Source of the DNA: Thiotrichaceae bacterium
Lineage (GTDB): Bacteria > Pseudomonadota > Gammaproteobacteria > Thiotrichales > Thiotrichaceae
Assembly (NCBI GenBank): GCA_015490895.1
Contig: WFWY01000001.1
Location: forward strand, 1 to 44,524
Length of the DNA: 44,524 nt
Direction: 5' to 3'
The notes under the pieces were generated by a model that searched no databases, was not told the origin of the DNA, and was given only the letters and a program-made list of their open reading frames with translations. Positions within the stretch are counted from its first letter, which is position 1. Each line of letters begins with the position of its first letter. The position numbers and the translations under genes are program-made. Below, piece after piece: positions 25,802 to 34,022 of this stretch.

Positions 25802-26296
25802 TTATACTGGTAAAGCCCCACGAATATAGGCCATGCAGCCTTGCTGGGTACTGACATTGCCATGCATACCACCAGCGGGTGCAAAATGGAAATCACCTTT
25901 GTGTAGTGTTATATCTCCGAGGGTGAGATCACCCTCCAGCATCAGGCATTCTTCATCGAAAGGGTGATTATGTCCTTGCATGCTAAAACCGGGCTCCAGT
26001 TTGATTAGATAGCTGAGGAGCCCGTCCAGCCCGTTGCCGTGGTCATGGACTATCTTGAAGTAGGCTCCCGGCATGGCTTTGACCCACTCACCTTCATTGG
26101 GACGCAGGGTTGAAAAGTTGGAGCTTGCCGGGGCTTTGCTTGCCGTCTCCTGGTGAATCATTTGCATGACACGACTACGCATGCGTTCGTGCTGTTCCGC
26201 GGGTATTGCAGCGGGCTCATGCGCTGAGGCCAGTATTTCAAGGACATCATTATCCAGTGCTGAGGTATCGACGGGTGGTTTTTTTCGCTTATCCAT
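25802..26296 (-). CDS. Cupin anti-sigma factor (ChrR-like, no N-terminal zinc motif)
   Basis: From ATG 26296 (GGAGGG ribosome-binding site) a 164-residue protein. The C-terminal cupin has YLIKLEPGFSMQGHNHPFDE, then ECLMLEGDLTLGDITLHKGD and FHFAPAGGMHGNV, with metal-type His/Glu residues (HNH...E...H). ChrR-type anti-sigma proteins hold an ECF sigma factor inactive and release it on oxidative signals. Classical ChrR has a zinc-binding HxxxCxxC in its N-terminal sigma-binding half; here that half (KRKKPPVDTSALDNDVLEIL, then ERMRSRVMQMIHQE) shows no such motif. It overlaps the sigma gene by 8 bp. Confidence 0.85.
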   Translation of the reverse strand: MDKRKKPPVDTSALDNDVLEILASAHEPAAIPAEQHERMRSRVMQMIHQETASKAPASSNFSTLRPNEGEWVKAMPGAYFKIVHDHGNGLDGLLSYLIKLEPGFSMQGHNHPFDEECLMLEGDLTLGDITLHKGDFHFAPAGGMHGNVSTQQGCMAYIRGALPV

Positions 26297-26876
26297 AAAG
26301 CCCTCCGACATTAATATCATCACTATCCAGTGCGTTTCTCAGAACCGCTTGTGCACGGCGAATATTCGATTTAACCGTTCCCAAAGGTTCTCCGGTGTAG
26401 TGTGCTATTTGCTGATGACTCATGCCCCGGTAAAAGGCCAGTGCAATGGTTTGGCGCTGGGATTTGCTTAATAGCCGTAAGGCATTAGTGATGCGGGTAG
26501 AGAGTTCGTTTTGCATCATGGAGTCCAGAGCTGTTGGTGTGGTTTCATCCAGAGTATCTTGTTGTGGGTCTTCCTGGTACTGGTTCATGGTGGCTGATTT
26601 TTCGCGCCGCAGCTTATCCAGCGCACGACTGCGACAGATCATCAGTATCCAGGCAATAGGGCTGGCTCGTTGCGGGTTATATTTATCAGCCTGCTGCCAT
26701 ACCTGCAAATACACATCACCGACAATTTCTTCGGCCAGTTCAGGCCGGTGGACAATTTTGACGGCAAGCCCATAAACTCGTCTGACAGTGGCGTCATAAA
26801 GTTGACTCATTGAGGCCTCCTGACCCGCCATAATACCTTGTAACAGTATGTGTAAAGTATCTGGACTGTCGTCCAT
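26289..26876 (-). CDS. ECF RNA polymerase sigma factor
   Basis: From ATG 26876 (GGGAG ribosome-binding site) a 195-residue ECF sigma factor. Region 2 has YDATVRRVYGLAVKIVHRPE, EEIVGDVYLQVWQQADKYNP and ASPIAWILMICRSRALDKLR. Region 4 has LSKSQRQTIALAFYRGMSHQ, QIAHYTGEPLGTVKSNIRRA. The overlap with a cupin gene identifies the cognate anti-sigma factor. It is likely autoregulated and may drive the DUF4331 operon immediately downstream. No convincing ECF-type promoter consensus could be matched upstream of both units. A frame extension to 26972 is rejected on start-site grounds. Confidence 0.92.
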   Translation of the reverse strand: MDDSPDTLHILLQGIMAGQEASMSQLYDATVRRVYGLAVKIVHRPELAEEIVGDVYLQVWQQADKYNPQRASPIAWILMICRSRALDKLRREKSATMNQYQEDPQQDTLDETTPTALDSMMQNELSTRITNALRLLSKSQRQTIALAFYRGMSHQQIAHYTGEPLGTVKSNIRRAQAVLRNALDSDDINVGGLYG

Positions 26877-27070
26877 TTGAGGCTCCCGTATACAGTAGTA
26901 GGTTGATGGTGAGTATAGTATACCGTAGTCATCCAACCTGGGGAGCCGTTCATTCTGAAAAAAGCAATGCACGGTGAGACCTTTTTGTTATCCGATGATG
27001 AGGCTACGCAGCTCTGGACATACTGGATTCAGCTTTTGTGCACTTACTTTAGTATACTAATAAGGGTAAT

Positions 27071-27103
27071 CTGAGCGGTCACGGATTATGCTGAATAGTG
27101 ACG
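27071..27103. repeat. Dispersed repeat A, copy 3
   Basis: CTGAGCGGTCACGGATTATG then CTGAATAGTGACG. Both half-sites differ from the AGTTAC form of the other copies (GGTCAC and AGTGAC). It lies between the lnt stop and the sigma gene start; the rest of 26877-27145 shows no gene. Confidence 0.7.
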
Positions 27104-27145
27104 TTTCAATCAGTGTTTTTCTTCATGACTCTGGGGATGGAGAAC

Positions 27146-28675
27146 TCAACTATTTCTTCTGTGGTTGCGTGGATTATGCCCATGGAATGTAAGCCGTATG
27201 AATACAGGAGCTAACACCACCAGGGAAAGCAGTGAGATGATAAGCCAGTTACCCATCCGTACGTAAGGGGTGGCACCGGAAAAAGGTTGTGCGCTGCCTT
27301 TGATAACAGTCGTGGTATAAGCCGGTGCGGTTGCTGTGATTTGTCCTTTTTCATTGACGATAGCGGAGATGCCAATATTGGTGCCACGTAGCAGGTAGCG
27401 TCCGGTTTCAATGCTACGCATGCGAGCAATTTCCATATGTTGTGCCGGTTCGATAGAGCCGGTAAACCAGCCATCATTACTGACGTTGATTAGCATGGTT
27501 GCTTCTGGTAATCCCCTGATTGTCTCATTGCCGTAGGCATCTTCATAGCAGACAGACATTTGTGCGGTGATTCCGGCAATGCGTAGCGTCGTTGGCCCGC
27601 TGCCTTTTTTTACGCTGTCATAGGGCAGCATGATCCATTGATCCAGCCAGCGCAGGTACTTGAGAAAGGGAATGTATTCGCTAAAGGGCACCAGATGTTG
27701 CTTGGAATAGATGCTGCGTTGCTCGGGAGTAATCGCAAGAATGCTATTTTCTGAACCGGGTATGCCCGCTTCGTTATAATAAAAACCGCCGATAAGAATG
27801 TCTGTTTGTGTTTCCCGTGAACGTGCCTGTAAGGGTAGAATCACCTCATCCAGATGATCTCTGAAATAGCCGGGTATGGCTGTTTCTGGCCAGATAATTA
27901 GATCGGCATCCCAGTTTTCATTGGTGAGTTGTTGGTACAGGTCAAGGGTTGGTTGCAACATTTCGGGTTGCCATTTTTTTTCCTGGGGAATATTACCCTG
28001 TAGCAGGCTTACCCGGACAGGTTTTCCAGTAGGTTGTGTCCACCGAATCTGGCCAAGGAAATAGCTGCCAGCGAGGATGAAAACAGACAGGAGCAAGGCG
28101 TATACCCGGCTTTTTGGGGAGCCCAGAATCAGAACAACGAGAACACCGGAGAGCAGGGCGCTCAGGTAGCTGACACCTAGACTACCTGTAATCGCCGCGA
28201 TATTGGCCAGGCTATTGTCAATATGGGTATGCCCCAGATAAAGCCAGGGGAAGCCGGTTAGAAACCAGCCACGAAACCACTCCACGAGTACCCAGCTGGC
28301 AGGGTAGAAAAGGAGTAATTTAGCCGTGAGTGAACAGGAACAGGCTTGAAAACGGGAGGTTAAAAATCCCAGTGGAAGAAAAAGCAGGGCAATAAACAGG
28401 ACGAACAGCAGCGTCAACCCTCCTGCCAGTAGAAAGTGGGCATGTGCAAAAAAGTACATGCTGTAGAAGATCCATGAAGCACCTGTTCCAAACATGCCTA
28501 CGGCAAAACTATAGCTCAGAAACAGATGTTGGCGTGTCGTGTGGGCTTGTTGCAGCAGGTAAAACAGAACAGCGGGTGATAACAGGCTGATAATACGCCA
28601 TTCAAAGGGAGCGAATGCCAGTGTGAGTGCAGCACCGGAGAGCAGGGCAATCCAATATGTGGGTACAGCTTTCAC
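27146..28675 (-). CDS. lnt: Apolipoprotein N-acyltransferase
   Basis: A 509-residue inner-membrane enzyme that adds the third acyl chain to lipoproteins. The N-terminal half has about six helices; the C-terminal nitrilase domain has the catalytic residues: Glu in IIWPETAIPGYF, Lys in YSKQHLVPFSEY, and Cys in MSVCYEDAYG. Motifs AGGL, PWLYLGHTH and NVSNDGWFTGSIEPAQHMEI are also family-typical. It begins with GTG at 28675, overlapping the corC stop (GTGA). It ends the phoH-ybeY-corC-lnt cluster, and a small lipoprotein gene lies in the neighbouring operon. Confidence 0.95.
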   Translation of the reverse strand: MKAVPTYWIALLSGAALTLAFAPFEWRIISLLSPAVLFYLLQQAHTTRQHLFLSYSFAVGMFGTGASWIFYSMYFFAHAHFLLAGGLTLLFVLFIALLFLPLGFLTSRFQACSCSLTAKLLLFYPASWVLVEWFRGWFLTGFPWLYLGHTHIDNSLANIAAITGSLGVSYLSALLSGVLVVLILGSPKSRVYALLLSVFILAGSYFLGQIRWTQPTGKPVRVSLLQGNIPQEKKWQPEMLQPTLDLYQQLTNENWDADLIIWPETAIPGYFRDHLDEVILPLQARSRETQTDILIGGFYYNEAGIPGSENSILAITPEQRSIYSKQHLVPFSEYIPFLKYLRWLDQWIMLPYDSVKKGSGPTTLRIAGITAQMSVCYEDAYGNETIRGLPEATMLINVSNDGWFTGSIEPAQHMEIARMRSIETGRYLLRGTNIGISAIVNEKGQITATAPAYTTTVIKGSAQPFSGATPYVRMGNWLIISLLSLVVLAPVFIRLTFHGHNPRNHRRNS

Positions 28676-29571
28676 GGTATAGATGTACCAGGCGTAGACG
28701 TATCAGCGGGTTGAGTGAAGTGCGGTTCAACTTGCAGTAGCTGAATGCGTCGTCCATCGCTTGACAGAACCGTAAAGGTGAAATTCTGAGTAACCAGCTG
28801 CTCAGATTGACGAGGTATTTTGCCCATGCGGTGTGTCACCAGGCCACCAATCGTATCAAAAGGTTCGGTACTTTCAGTGACATTAAAATAGTGATTAAAT
28901 TCTTCGACCGGTGTTAGGGCATTGACGTTATAAATCTTGTTATCGATTCTCTGAATATTGGGTTTTTCATCAACATCATGCTCATCATCAATTTGGCCAA
29001 CTATCTGCTCCAGCACATCTTCTATGGTAACCAGACCTGATATACCGCCGTACTCATCTACGATGACGGCCATGTGATTACGGCTTTTCTTGAATTCGGT
29101 CAGAAGCTCATTCAGGCGCTGGGTTTCAGAGGCATAGAGCGGTGGGCGCAGAATGTCATCAATGCTGAATTCGTCTTCTTTGCCGATATATTTAAGGAGA
29201 TCCTTGGCGTGCAGGATACCATCAATATCATCCCGGTTTTCGTCAATAACGGGATAGCGCGAATGACCCGATTGCAATACCTGTTGCAGAATTTCACGGT
29301 AGCTACTGTCGCGATGAATAAACTGTATCTGGGAGCGTGCCAGCATGATATTGCGTGACTGCAGGTGGTCGACCTGCATGACACCTTCAATCATGCCCAG
29401 CGCATCAGCAGCGATCAACCCCTTGCGGTGAGCCAGACGAATCTCATCAATCAGGTCATCCTGGCTATTAATGGAGGGTTTTGGCGCTTTGCAGAAAAGT
29501 TGTTTCCACCCCTTATACCAGCGACCACCGTGTTTATCACGCTTTGTTGTGAATTCCATGGTACTAATCAT
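28672..29571 (-). CDS. corC: CBS-domain protein CorC/YbeX (HlyC/CorC family, no membrane domain)
   Basis: A 299-residue cytoplasmic protein with two CBS repeats (MQVDHLQSRNIMLARSQIQF, HSRYPVIDENRDDIDGILHA, then NHMAVIVDEYGGISGLVTIE, DVLEQIVGQIDDEHD). A C-terminal CorC_HlyC domain (TVLSSDGRRIQLLQVEP) follows. It is linked to Mg/Co handling and ribosome quality control in E. coli. It lacks the DUF21 membrane part, as YbeX does. GGGGA precedes the ATG. It sits 12 nt after ybeY and overlaps lnt by 4 bp. Confidence 0.95.
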   Translation of the reverse strand: MISTMEFTTKRDKHGGRWYKGWKQLFCKAPKPSINSQDDLIDEIRLAHRKGLIAADALGMIEGVMQVDHLQSRNIMLARSQIQFIHRDSSYREILQQVLQSGHSRYPVIDENRDDIDGILHAKDLLKYIGKEDEFSIDDILRPPLYASETQRLNELLTEFKKSRNHMAVIVDEYGGISGLVTIEDVLEQIVGQIDDEHDVDEKPNIQRIDNKIYNVNALTPVEEFNHYFNVTESTEPFDTIGGLVTHRMGKIPRQSEQLVTQNFTFTVLSSDGRRIQLLQVEPHFTQPADTSTPGTSIP

Positions 29572-29583
29572 GTGTCCCCAATG

Positions 29584-30042
29584 TTATTTGGATTGATAGG
29601 GGTTCTTGATCCCCAGTTTTTTTAATAATGTGACTTCCAGTGCTTCCATTTCCCTGGCCTCTGATTCATTACTGTGGTCATAACCCTGTAAGTGCAAGGT
29701 GCCATGTATGATCAAATGTGCCCAATGATCATAGAGTGGTTTTCGTTGTTCTAGGCTCTCTTGTTCGGTCACTGCTTTGCACAAGACCAGATCCCCCAGG
29801 TAATTTGTCTGCATAGTGCCAGGGGGTGGCTCGAACGGAAATGACAGTATATTGGTAGCATAATTTTTTTTCCGGTATTGCCGGTTCAGCTCCTGTGCTT
29901 CTTCTATACTTGTGATGCGAAGGGACAGGGCGCAGGGAAGTACCTGCTGACAGGCGATACGTATCCAGTTCAGTACGTTTTTTTTGTCAGGAATATCGGT
30001 ATATCCTTCAGGGTTCTGATAGTCCAGATCAAGGTTGTTCAT
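29584..30042 (-). CDS. ybeY: rRNA maturation endonuclease YbeY
   Basis: From ATG 30042 (GAGG ribosome-binding site) a 152-residue metal-dependent endoribonuclease needed for 16S rRNA 3' end maturation. The zinc motif HGTLHLQGYDH at residues 113-123 contains the three His ligands. RQYRKKNYATNILSFPFE and NYLGDLVLC are also diagnostic. A TTG at 30051 adds only RPM and is less likely. It overlaps the PhoH gene by 14 bp. Confidence 0.95.
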   Translation of the reverse strand: MNNLDLDYQNPEGYTDIPDKKNVLNWIRIACQQVLPCALSLRITSIEEAQELNRQYRKKNYATNILSFPFEPPPGTMQTNYLGDLVLCKAVTEQESLEQRKPLYDHWAHLIIHGTLHLQGYDHSNESEAREMEALEVTLLKKLGIKNPYQSK

Positions 30043-31099
30043 AGGCCTCAACGATTCTTTGAACCAATGAATGCCTGACTACATCTTTGGAGGCAAAATG
30101 GGTAAAACTGATTTCTCTGATGTCAGCAAGTACATCGATCACATGTTTAAGTCCTGACCTCTGATGACTGGGTAAGTCAATTTGTGTGATATCACCCGTG
30201 ACGACAGCTGTAGAGCCAAAGCCCAAGCGGGTGAGAAACATTTTCATTTGCTCGATAGTCGTGTTTTGTGCCTCATCCATGATGATAAAAGCATCATTGA
30301 GTGTGCGACCACGCATATAAGCCAGCGGAGCGACTTCTATAACATTTTTTTCAATGAGTTTGTTAACCTTCTCGATCCCCATAAATTCATACAGTGCGTC
30401 ATACATTGGGCGCAGGTAAGGGTCAATCTTTTGTGCCAGATCGCCAGGTAAGAAGCCCAGGCGTTCTCCTGCTTCTACCGCAGGACGAACCAGAATTAAC
30501 CGCCGGACATCATCACGCTCCAGAGCTTCAACGGCACAGGCAACGGCGAGATAGGTTTTTCCCGTGCCTGCCGGCCCAATTCCAAAAGCCAGGTCGTGAG
30601 TCTGGATGCTGCGAATATAGGTGTTCTGATTCCTGCCCCGACCCCGAATGACCTTGCGGCGGGTGCGAATACGGGTTTCAGGAAAGCTGACGGTATTGTC
30701 ACGGTAACCGGAAGATTGCTGGATGTGTAAATGCACACTCTCGGGCGTAAGTTGCTCACTGGATGTTGAACGGTACAGGTCTTGCAGCAGATTAATCGTC
30801 ATCTGAGTGTTATTGGCTGAGCCTGTAATATTAAAGTGATAACCACGGTTATTAATGGCAACATTGAGATTCTCTTCTATTTGCTGGAGATGTCGGTCAA
30901 ACTGACCACATAAGTTGAGCAGGCGTTCATTGTCAGCAGGTTGAAGCTCCAGATTGAGCGTATGCAGGTTTTTGTTATGATGCTCTGGGGATTCTGTGGC
31001 AGGTGAGACAGCCACGCTGGATGTTTCTGAGGAAGGTAATGTTGTAGCCAAGGAAAAGTTGTTCTCCAAATAGTCTGTTAAACCACCACTATAGCACAT
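30029..31099 (-). CDS. ybeZ: PhoH-like ATPase YbeZ
   Basis: A 356-residue cytoplasmic P-loop ATPase. Walker A is GPAGTGKTYLA at about 175-185, Walker B includes AFIIMDEAQNTT, and LRPMYDALYEFMG, YMRGRTLNDAFI and TRLGFGSTAVVTGDITQIDL complete the PhoH domain. It acts with YbeY in rRNA processing. ATG 31099 has no strong ribosome-binding site, and the N-terminus before LNLELQPADNERLLNLC is variable, so a somewhat later start is possible. It heads the phoH-ybeY-corC-lnt cluster; miaB, often upstream, is not present. Confidence 0.94.
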   Translation of the reverse strand: MCYSGGLTDYLENNFSLATTLPSSETSSVAVSPATESPEHHNKNLHTLNLELQPADNERLLNLCGQFDRHLQQIEENLNVAINNRGYHFNITGSANNTQMTINLLQDLYRSTSSEQLTPESVHLHIQQSSGYRDNTVSFPETRIRTRRKVIRGRGRNQNTYIRSIQTHDLAFGIGPAGTGKTYLAVACAVEALERDDVRRLILVRPAVEAGERLGFLPGDLAQKIDPYLRPMYDALYEFMGIEKVNKLIEKNVIEVAPLAYMRGRTLNDAFIIMDEAQNTTIEQMKMFLTRLGFGSTAVVTGDITQIDLPSHQRSGLKHVIDVLADIREISFTHFASKDVVRHSLVQRIVEAYEQP

Positions 31100-31188
31100 T
31101 TAGCCCATTACGATTCATGATCTTTAAGAAAAAAATAGTAGCGCCAGAAATATCCGACCGGCAGCAGCGGGGTGAGCAGGAGGTGCGT

Positions 31189-31767
31189 ATGCAGCCTTGC
31201 AAGAATTTTTCTCCTGAAAAACTGTTCATTAGGCATTCTCTGGTTCTTTTTATGGGGGGTGCGATGGATGATGTGTATGGCCCTTTGTTTCAGGGCGTGT
31301 TTATCCCTTATCGCCAGCGCTACTCAACACATCAGGATATCGCCTATGCGACACACGCGGTCAGCACGGCATCGTTAGAGCTGGTACATCGCTGGGGGCA
31401 GGCAGGGAAACAGGTTTGTCTGGTTGGGCATAGCTGGGGTGGTAACAGCGTTGTGAAGATTGCCCGGCGGCTTTCTTCCGCAGTGGATATTACCTTGTTG
31501 GTAACGCTTGACCCGGTGTCAAGACGTATTCCGGGGTGGCAGGTTCGTAAACCGGCTAACGTAGCGCACTGGGTCAATGTTTATGTGGACTATCGTACAG
31601 CCAGTATGGAATATTCCAATATTGTCGCACGGTTGGGGGGATACTGGGGGGAGTGTCGTTATGCGGATGAGAATATTGTATTAAGTCATGATGCCAGTGG
31701 AGAGATTACGCACGCACGGGCAGCCCGCATGTTCCAGGAGGTGGCAACGAAGGTAAAGCGGTTGTGA
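31189..31767 (+). CDS. Small alpha/beta-hydrolase-like protein
   Basis: A 192-residue protein with the nucleophile elbow CLVGHSWGGNSVV (Ser in GHSWG), an oxyanion region VLFMGGAMDDVYGP, strand TLLVTLDPVSRRIP with a probable acidic residue, and a late His (SHDASGEITHARAA). This is a compact lipase/esterase-like fold; substrate unknown. A longer frame starts at 31117 without a ribosome-binding site; CAGGAGG with 5-nt spacing precedes ATG 31189, so the shorter start is chosen. It lies between divergent phoH and a convergent permease. Confidence 0.75.
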   Translation: MQPCKNFSPEKLFIRHSLVLFMGGAMDDVYGPLFQGVFIPYRQRYSTHQDIAYATHAVSTASLELVHRWGQAGKQVCLVGHSWGGNSVVKIARRLSSAVDITLLVTLDPVSRRIPGWQVRKPANVAHWVNVYVDYRTASMEYSNIVARLGGYWGECRYADENIVLSHDASGEITHARAARMFQEVATKVKRL

Positions 31768-31778
31768 TGGAGAGAACC

Positions 31779-33152
31779 TTACCGGATGCTTTCTGCTTGA
31801 GCAGAGATGCTTTGACTCAACAGTACACGCGATTTTATTCTGATAGCAACTGCTAGTAGTAACAGCAAACTCCCCCAGGAAATAAATGCGGGAACCATAT
31901 CGTGACTGGCAGAAAGCTGTGCCTGGACATTAATATTCCAGTGCTTGATACCATAATCTACCAGATAGCCACTGAGTAGCGCGATACTGCCAACACCAGT
32001 GAGATAGGCCAGCAGTGAGCGGCGTCCCAATTCCTTGCCAATTACTCCCAGTGTGGAAATATTGGTGGCGGGGCCTGCCATTAAAAAAACCAGTGCAGTG
32101 CCGGGAGAGACACCAGCGAGTATCAGACCGGCAGCAATCGGGGTAGAAGCCGTCGCGCAGACATACATGGGGATGCCAACGACAAGCATGATTAACATGG
32201 CAGGCAGACCGATACCCCATTCAGCCAGAAAGCTGGCGGGCACAAAGGTTTTGATCAGTGCAGCAAATACTAAACCGACAACCAGCCACATGAATACATT
32301 ATCCAGTAAATCGGTAAATGAGTAGTGAATGCCACGCCAGGCTTTTGCAAAGAGGCCTGTTTTACCGCTCGTATCTCCCGTCGATTCTGTACTGCAGCAG
32401 GTAGCATTGCTCTCTATCGCGCTCTCTGTTGTACAGCAGGTGTTGTTGTTCTCTTGCAGCGTATTTTTGGTGCTATAAGTGTCTGTTTTACGGGTAGCAT
32501 TATTAGCTTCTGCTGTGTCACAGCAATGGGTTTCGGGTGCTCTTTTTTTGTCTCTCACTATGCTGCTTGTTACCACGTTGTCACGGGTGATACAGCTTGC
32601 AGTTGCGGAGTGAGCAGATTCGGTTTTGTCATTGCCACAACAACTTTCTGTTTTTTCAGGCCGGGCGACTTCCTTTTCATTGTTGCTGGCACAGCAACTG
32701 GCCGTTTCGGGCTCTTTATCGGGCAGGATGCCGGATGTAGATTCCGTCTGTCTGCCAACAAGCAAACCTGCTGTTAATGCTGAAGCAATGGCGGCTACAG
32801 GGCGTACTATCGCCATAAAAGGGCCGAGCAGTGCATACGAAATACTGACAGAGTCAACGCCAGTTTCCGGGGTTGAGACCAGGAACGAAACAGTAGATGC
32901 TTTTGAGGCTCCCGCACGGCGTAGACCTAGTGCTACCGGTATAACACCGCAGGAGCAGAGAGGTAACGGCGCACCAAACAGAGCGGCTTTGACAATAGGC
33001 ACAAGACCATGCCCGCTGAGGTGGTGTTGTAAAAAATCTGCGGGAATCCAGGCTTTGATTAAGCCACCAATAATAAGTCCCAGTACCAGCCAGGGGGCGG
33101 CATCAAGACTAAGATCGAGTAAGTTTTCCAGTAATAGCGGCATTGTTGTCAT
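31779..33152 (-). CDS. Cu/Zn-type permease (SO_0444/DUF318 family) with Cys-rich loop
   Basis: From ATG 33152 a 457-residue inner-membrane permease in two halves. The first has the motif APLPLCSCGVIPVALGLRRA, then GASKASTVSFLVSTPETGVD; the second has ASTPIAAGLILAGVSP and LVFLMAGPATNISTLGVIGK. They match the SO_0444 metal-efflux / ArsP-like permeases. A loop of about 135 residues between them holds five CC pairs plus His, which could bind thiophilic metal ions. Starts at 33143 and 33179 (overlapping the upstream gene by 17 bp) are also possible; none has a good ribosome-binding site. Confidence 0.87.
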   Translation of the reverse strand: MTTMPLLLENLLDLSLDAAPWLVLGLIIGGLIKAWIPADFLQHHLSGHGLVPIVKAALFGAPLPLCSCGVIPVALGLRRAGASKASTVSFLVSTPETGVDSVSISYALLGPFMAIVRPVAAIASALTAGLLVGRQTESTSGILPDKEPETASCCASNNEKEVARPEKTESCCGNDKTESAHSATASCITRDNVVTSSIVRDKKRAPETHCCDTAEANNATRKTDTYSTKNTLQENNNTCCTTESAIESNATCCSTESTGDTSGKTGLFAKAWRGIHYSFTDLLDNVFMWLVVGLVFAALIKTFVPASFLAEWGIGLPAMLIMLVVGIPMYVCATASTPIAAGLILAGVSPGTALVFLMAGPATNISTLGVIGKELGRRSLLAYLTGVGSIALLSGYLVDYGIKHWNINVQAQLSASHDMVPAFISWGSLLLLLAVAIRIKSRVLLSQSISAQAESIR

Positions 33153-33162
33153 TGTGTTTACG

Positions 33163-33867
33163 TTAGTCGGAGGTATCATCCATCAGGTTTAGGTAGTCGA
33201 TATAGCCTTGTATGAAAACCAGGTTTTCTGCGGCACCGGCAATAGCCTGTGGTGGTGAATTCAGCGTGTTTAGTAAATCTTCGCCTTCACGAATAATCAG
33301 TGTTAACTGGTTTTCATCAAACAGTTGAACCGCTGCAGCCAATTCTTCTTTTTCGGCTGAAAGTAATGTTGGTACCAGTTCATCTTTATGAATAACTGAA
33401 TCGGGGTCAAGCAAATCAGCGACCAGTTTATTTTCCAGCATCAAAAAGTGTGCGTCGCGGGCGGCTTCCTCCTGATCCAGTTCCTTATGTGCCTGAACAT
33501 CGGTACCTGCACCCTTTCGTACAGAAGTCATAATGACTTTTAGTAGTTGTCTGATAGCTTGTTTTGTTTCACGTTGGTCATCGGCAATAATACTGGCACG
33601 TTCATAGAGTTTATCAAGTTTATCTTTCAACTTGAGAATAACATCACTATCTTCGTTGGGTTTTAGCTGAATGGTTTGCTCAATGATGCCCTGGAAATCT
33701 TTATGGAAATCCAGTAGTACTTGATGATCTTTTTCCTGTACGTCCAGCATGGTTTGCTGATTGCGGGTGAGTTGGCGGCTGCCAAACAGCGGGTTGTTGT
33801 GTTTTCTATTCAGGTGCCGCTCGTGCGCTCCAGGGTTGTCACTGGGTTGCAAAATAAAATCATTCAT
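33163..33867 (-). CDS. Conserved helical protein, function unknown
   Basis: From ATG 33867 (AAGGAA ribosome-binding site) a 234-residue protein without signal peptide or membrane segments. It starts MNDFILQPSDNPGAHERHLN, then is almost entirely charged helix (DVILKLKDKLDKLYERASII, DDQRETKQAIRQLLKVIMTS) with no cysteine and no motif I can name. It precedes the metal permease gene by a few nt and is probably co-transcribed with it. A cytoplasmic partner or regulator is a guess. An upstream extension to 33930 lacks start support. Confidence 0.7.
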   Translation of the reverse strand: MNDFILQPSDNPGAHERHLNRKHNNPLFGSRQLTRNQQTMLDVQEKDHQVLLDFHKDFQGIIEQTIQLKPNEDSDVILKLKDKLDKLYERASIIADDQRETKQAIRQLLKVIMTSVRKGAGTDVQAHKELDQEEAARDAHFLMLENKLVADLLDPDSVIHKDELVPTLLSAEKEELAAAVQLFDENQLTLIIREGEDLLNTLNSPPQAIAGAAENLVFIQGYIDYLNLMDDTSD

Positions 33868-34022
33868 GAGCGATTCCTTATGGATTACTGTGTACTCATT
33901 AAGCTGCCAGGTGATGGCTGATAGCGTCATAGAGTAAACGATTCATTCTCAAAATAACAGTGACGCATTCTATCAGCCTGATATTGTGAATGCATGGCAC
34001 TGCTGTGATTTTAGCGACACTT

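Noticed and set aside
25645-25854. Possible small gene inside repeat B
   Set aside because: The frame is carried by repeat sequence and runs into the anti-sigma gene antisense; no ribosome-binding site and no conserved copy at 41864.
32325-33192. Cys-rich and Thr-rich open frames on the plus strand across the metal permease
   Set aside because: The Cys content is the antisense image of the repeated loop in the permease gene; no ribosome-binding site.
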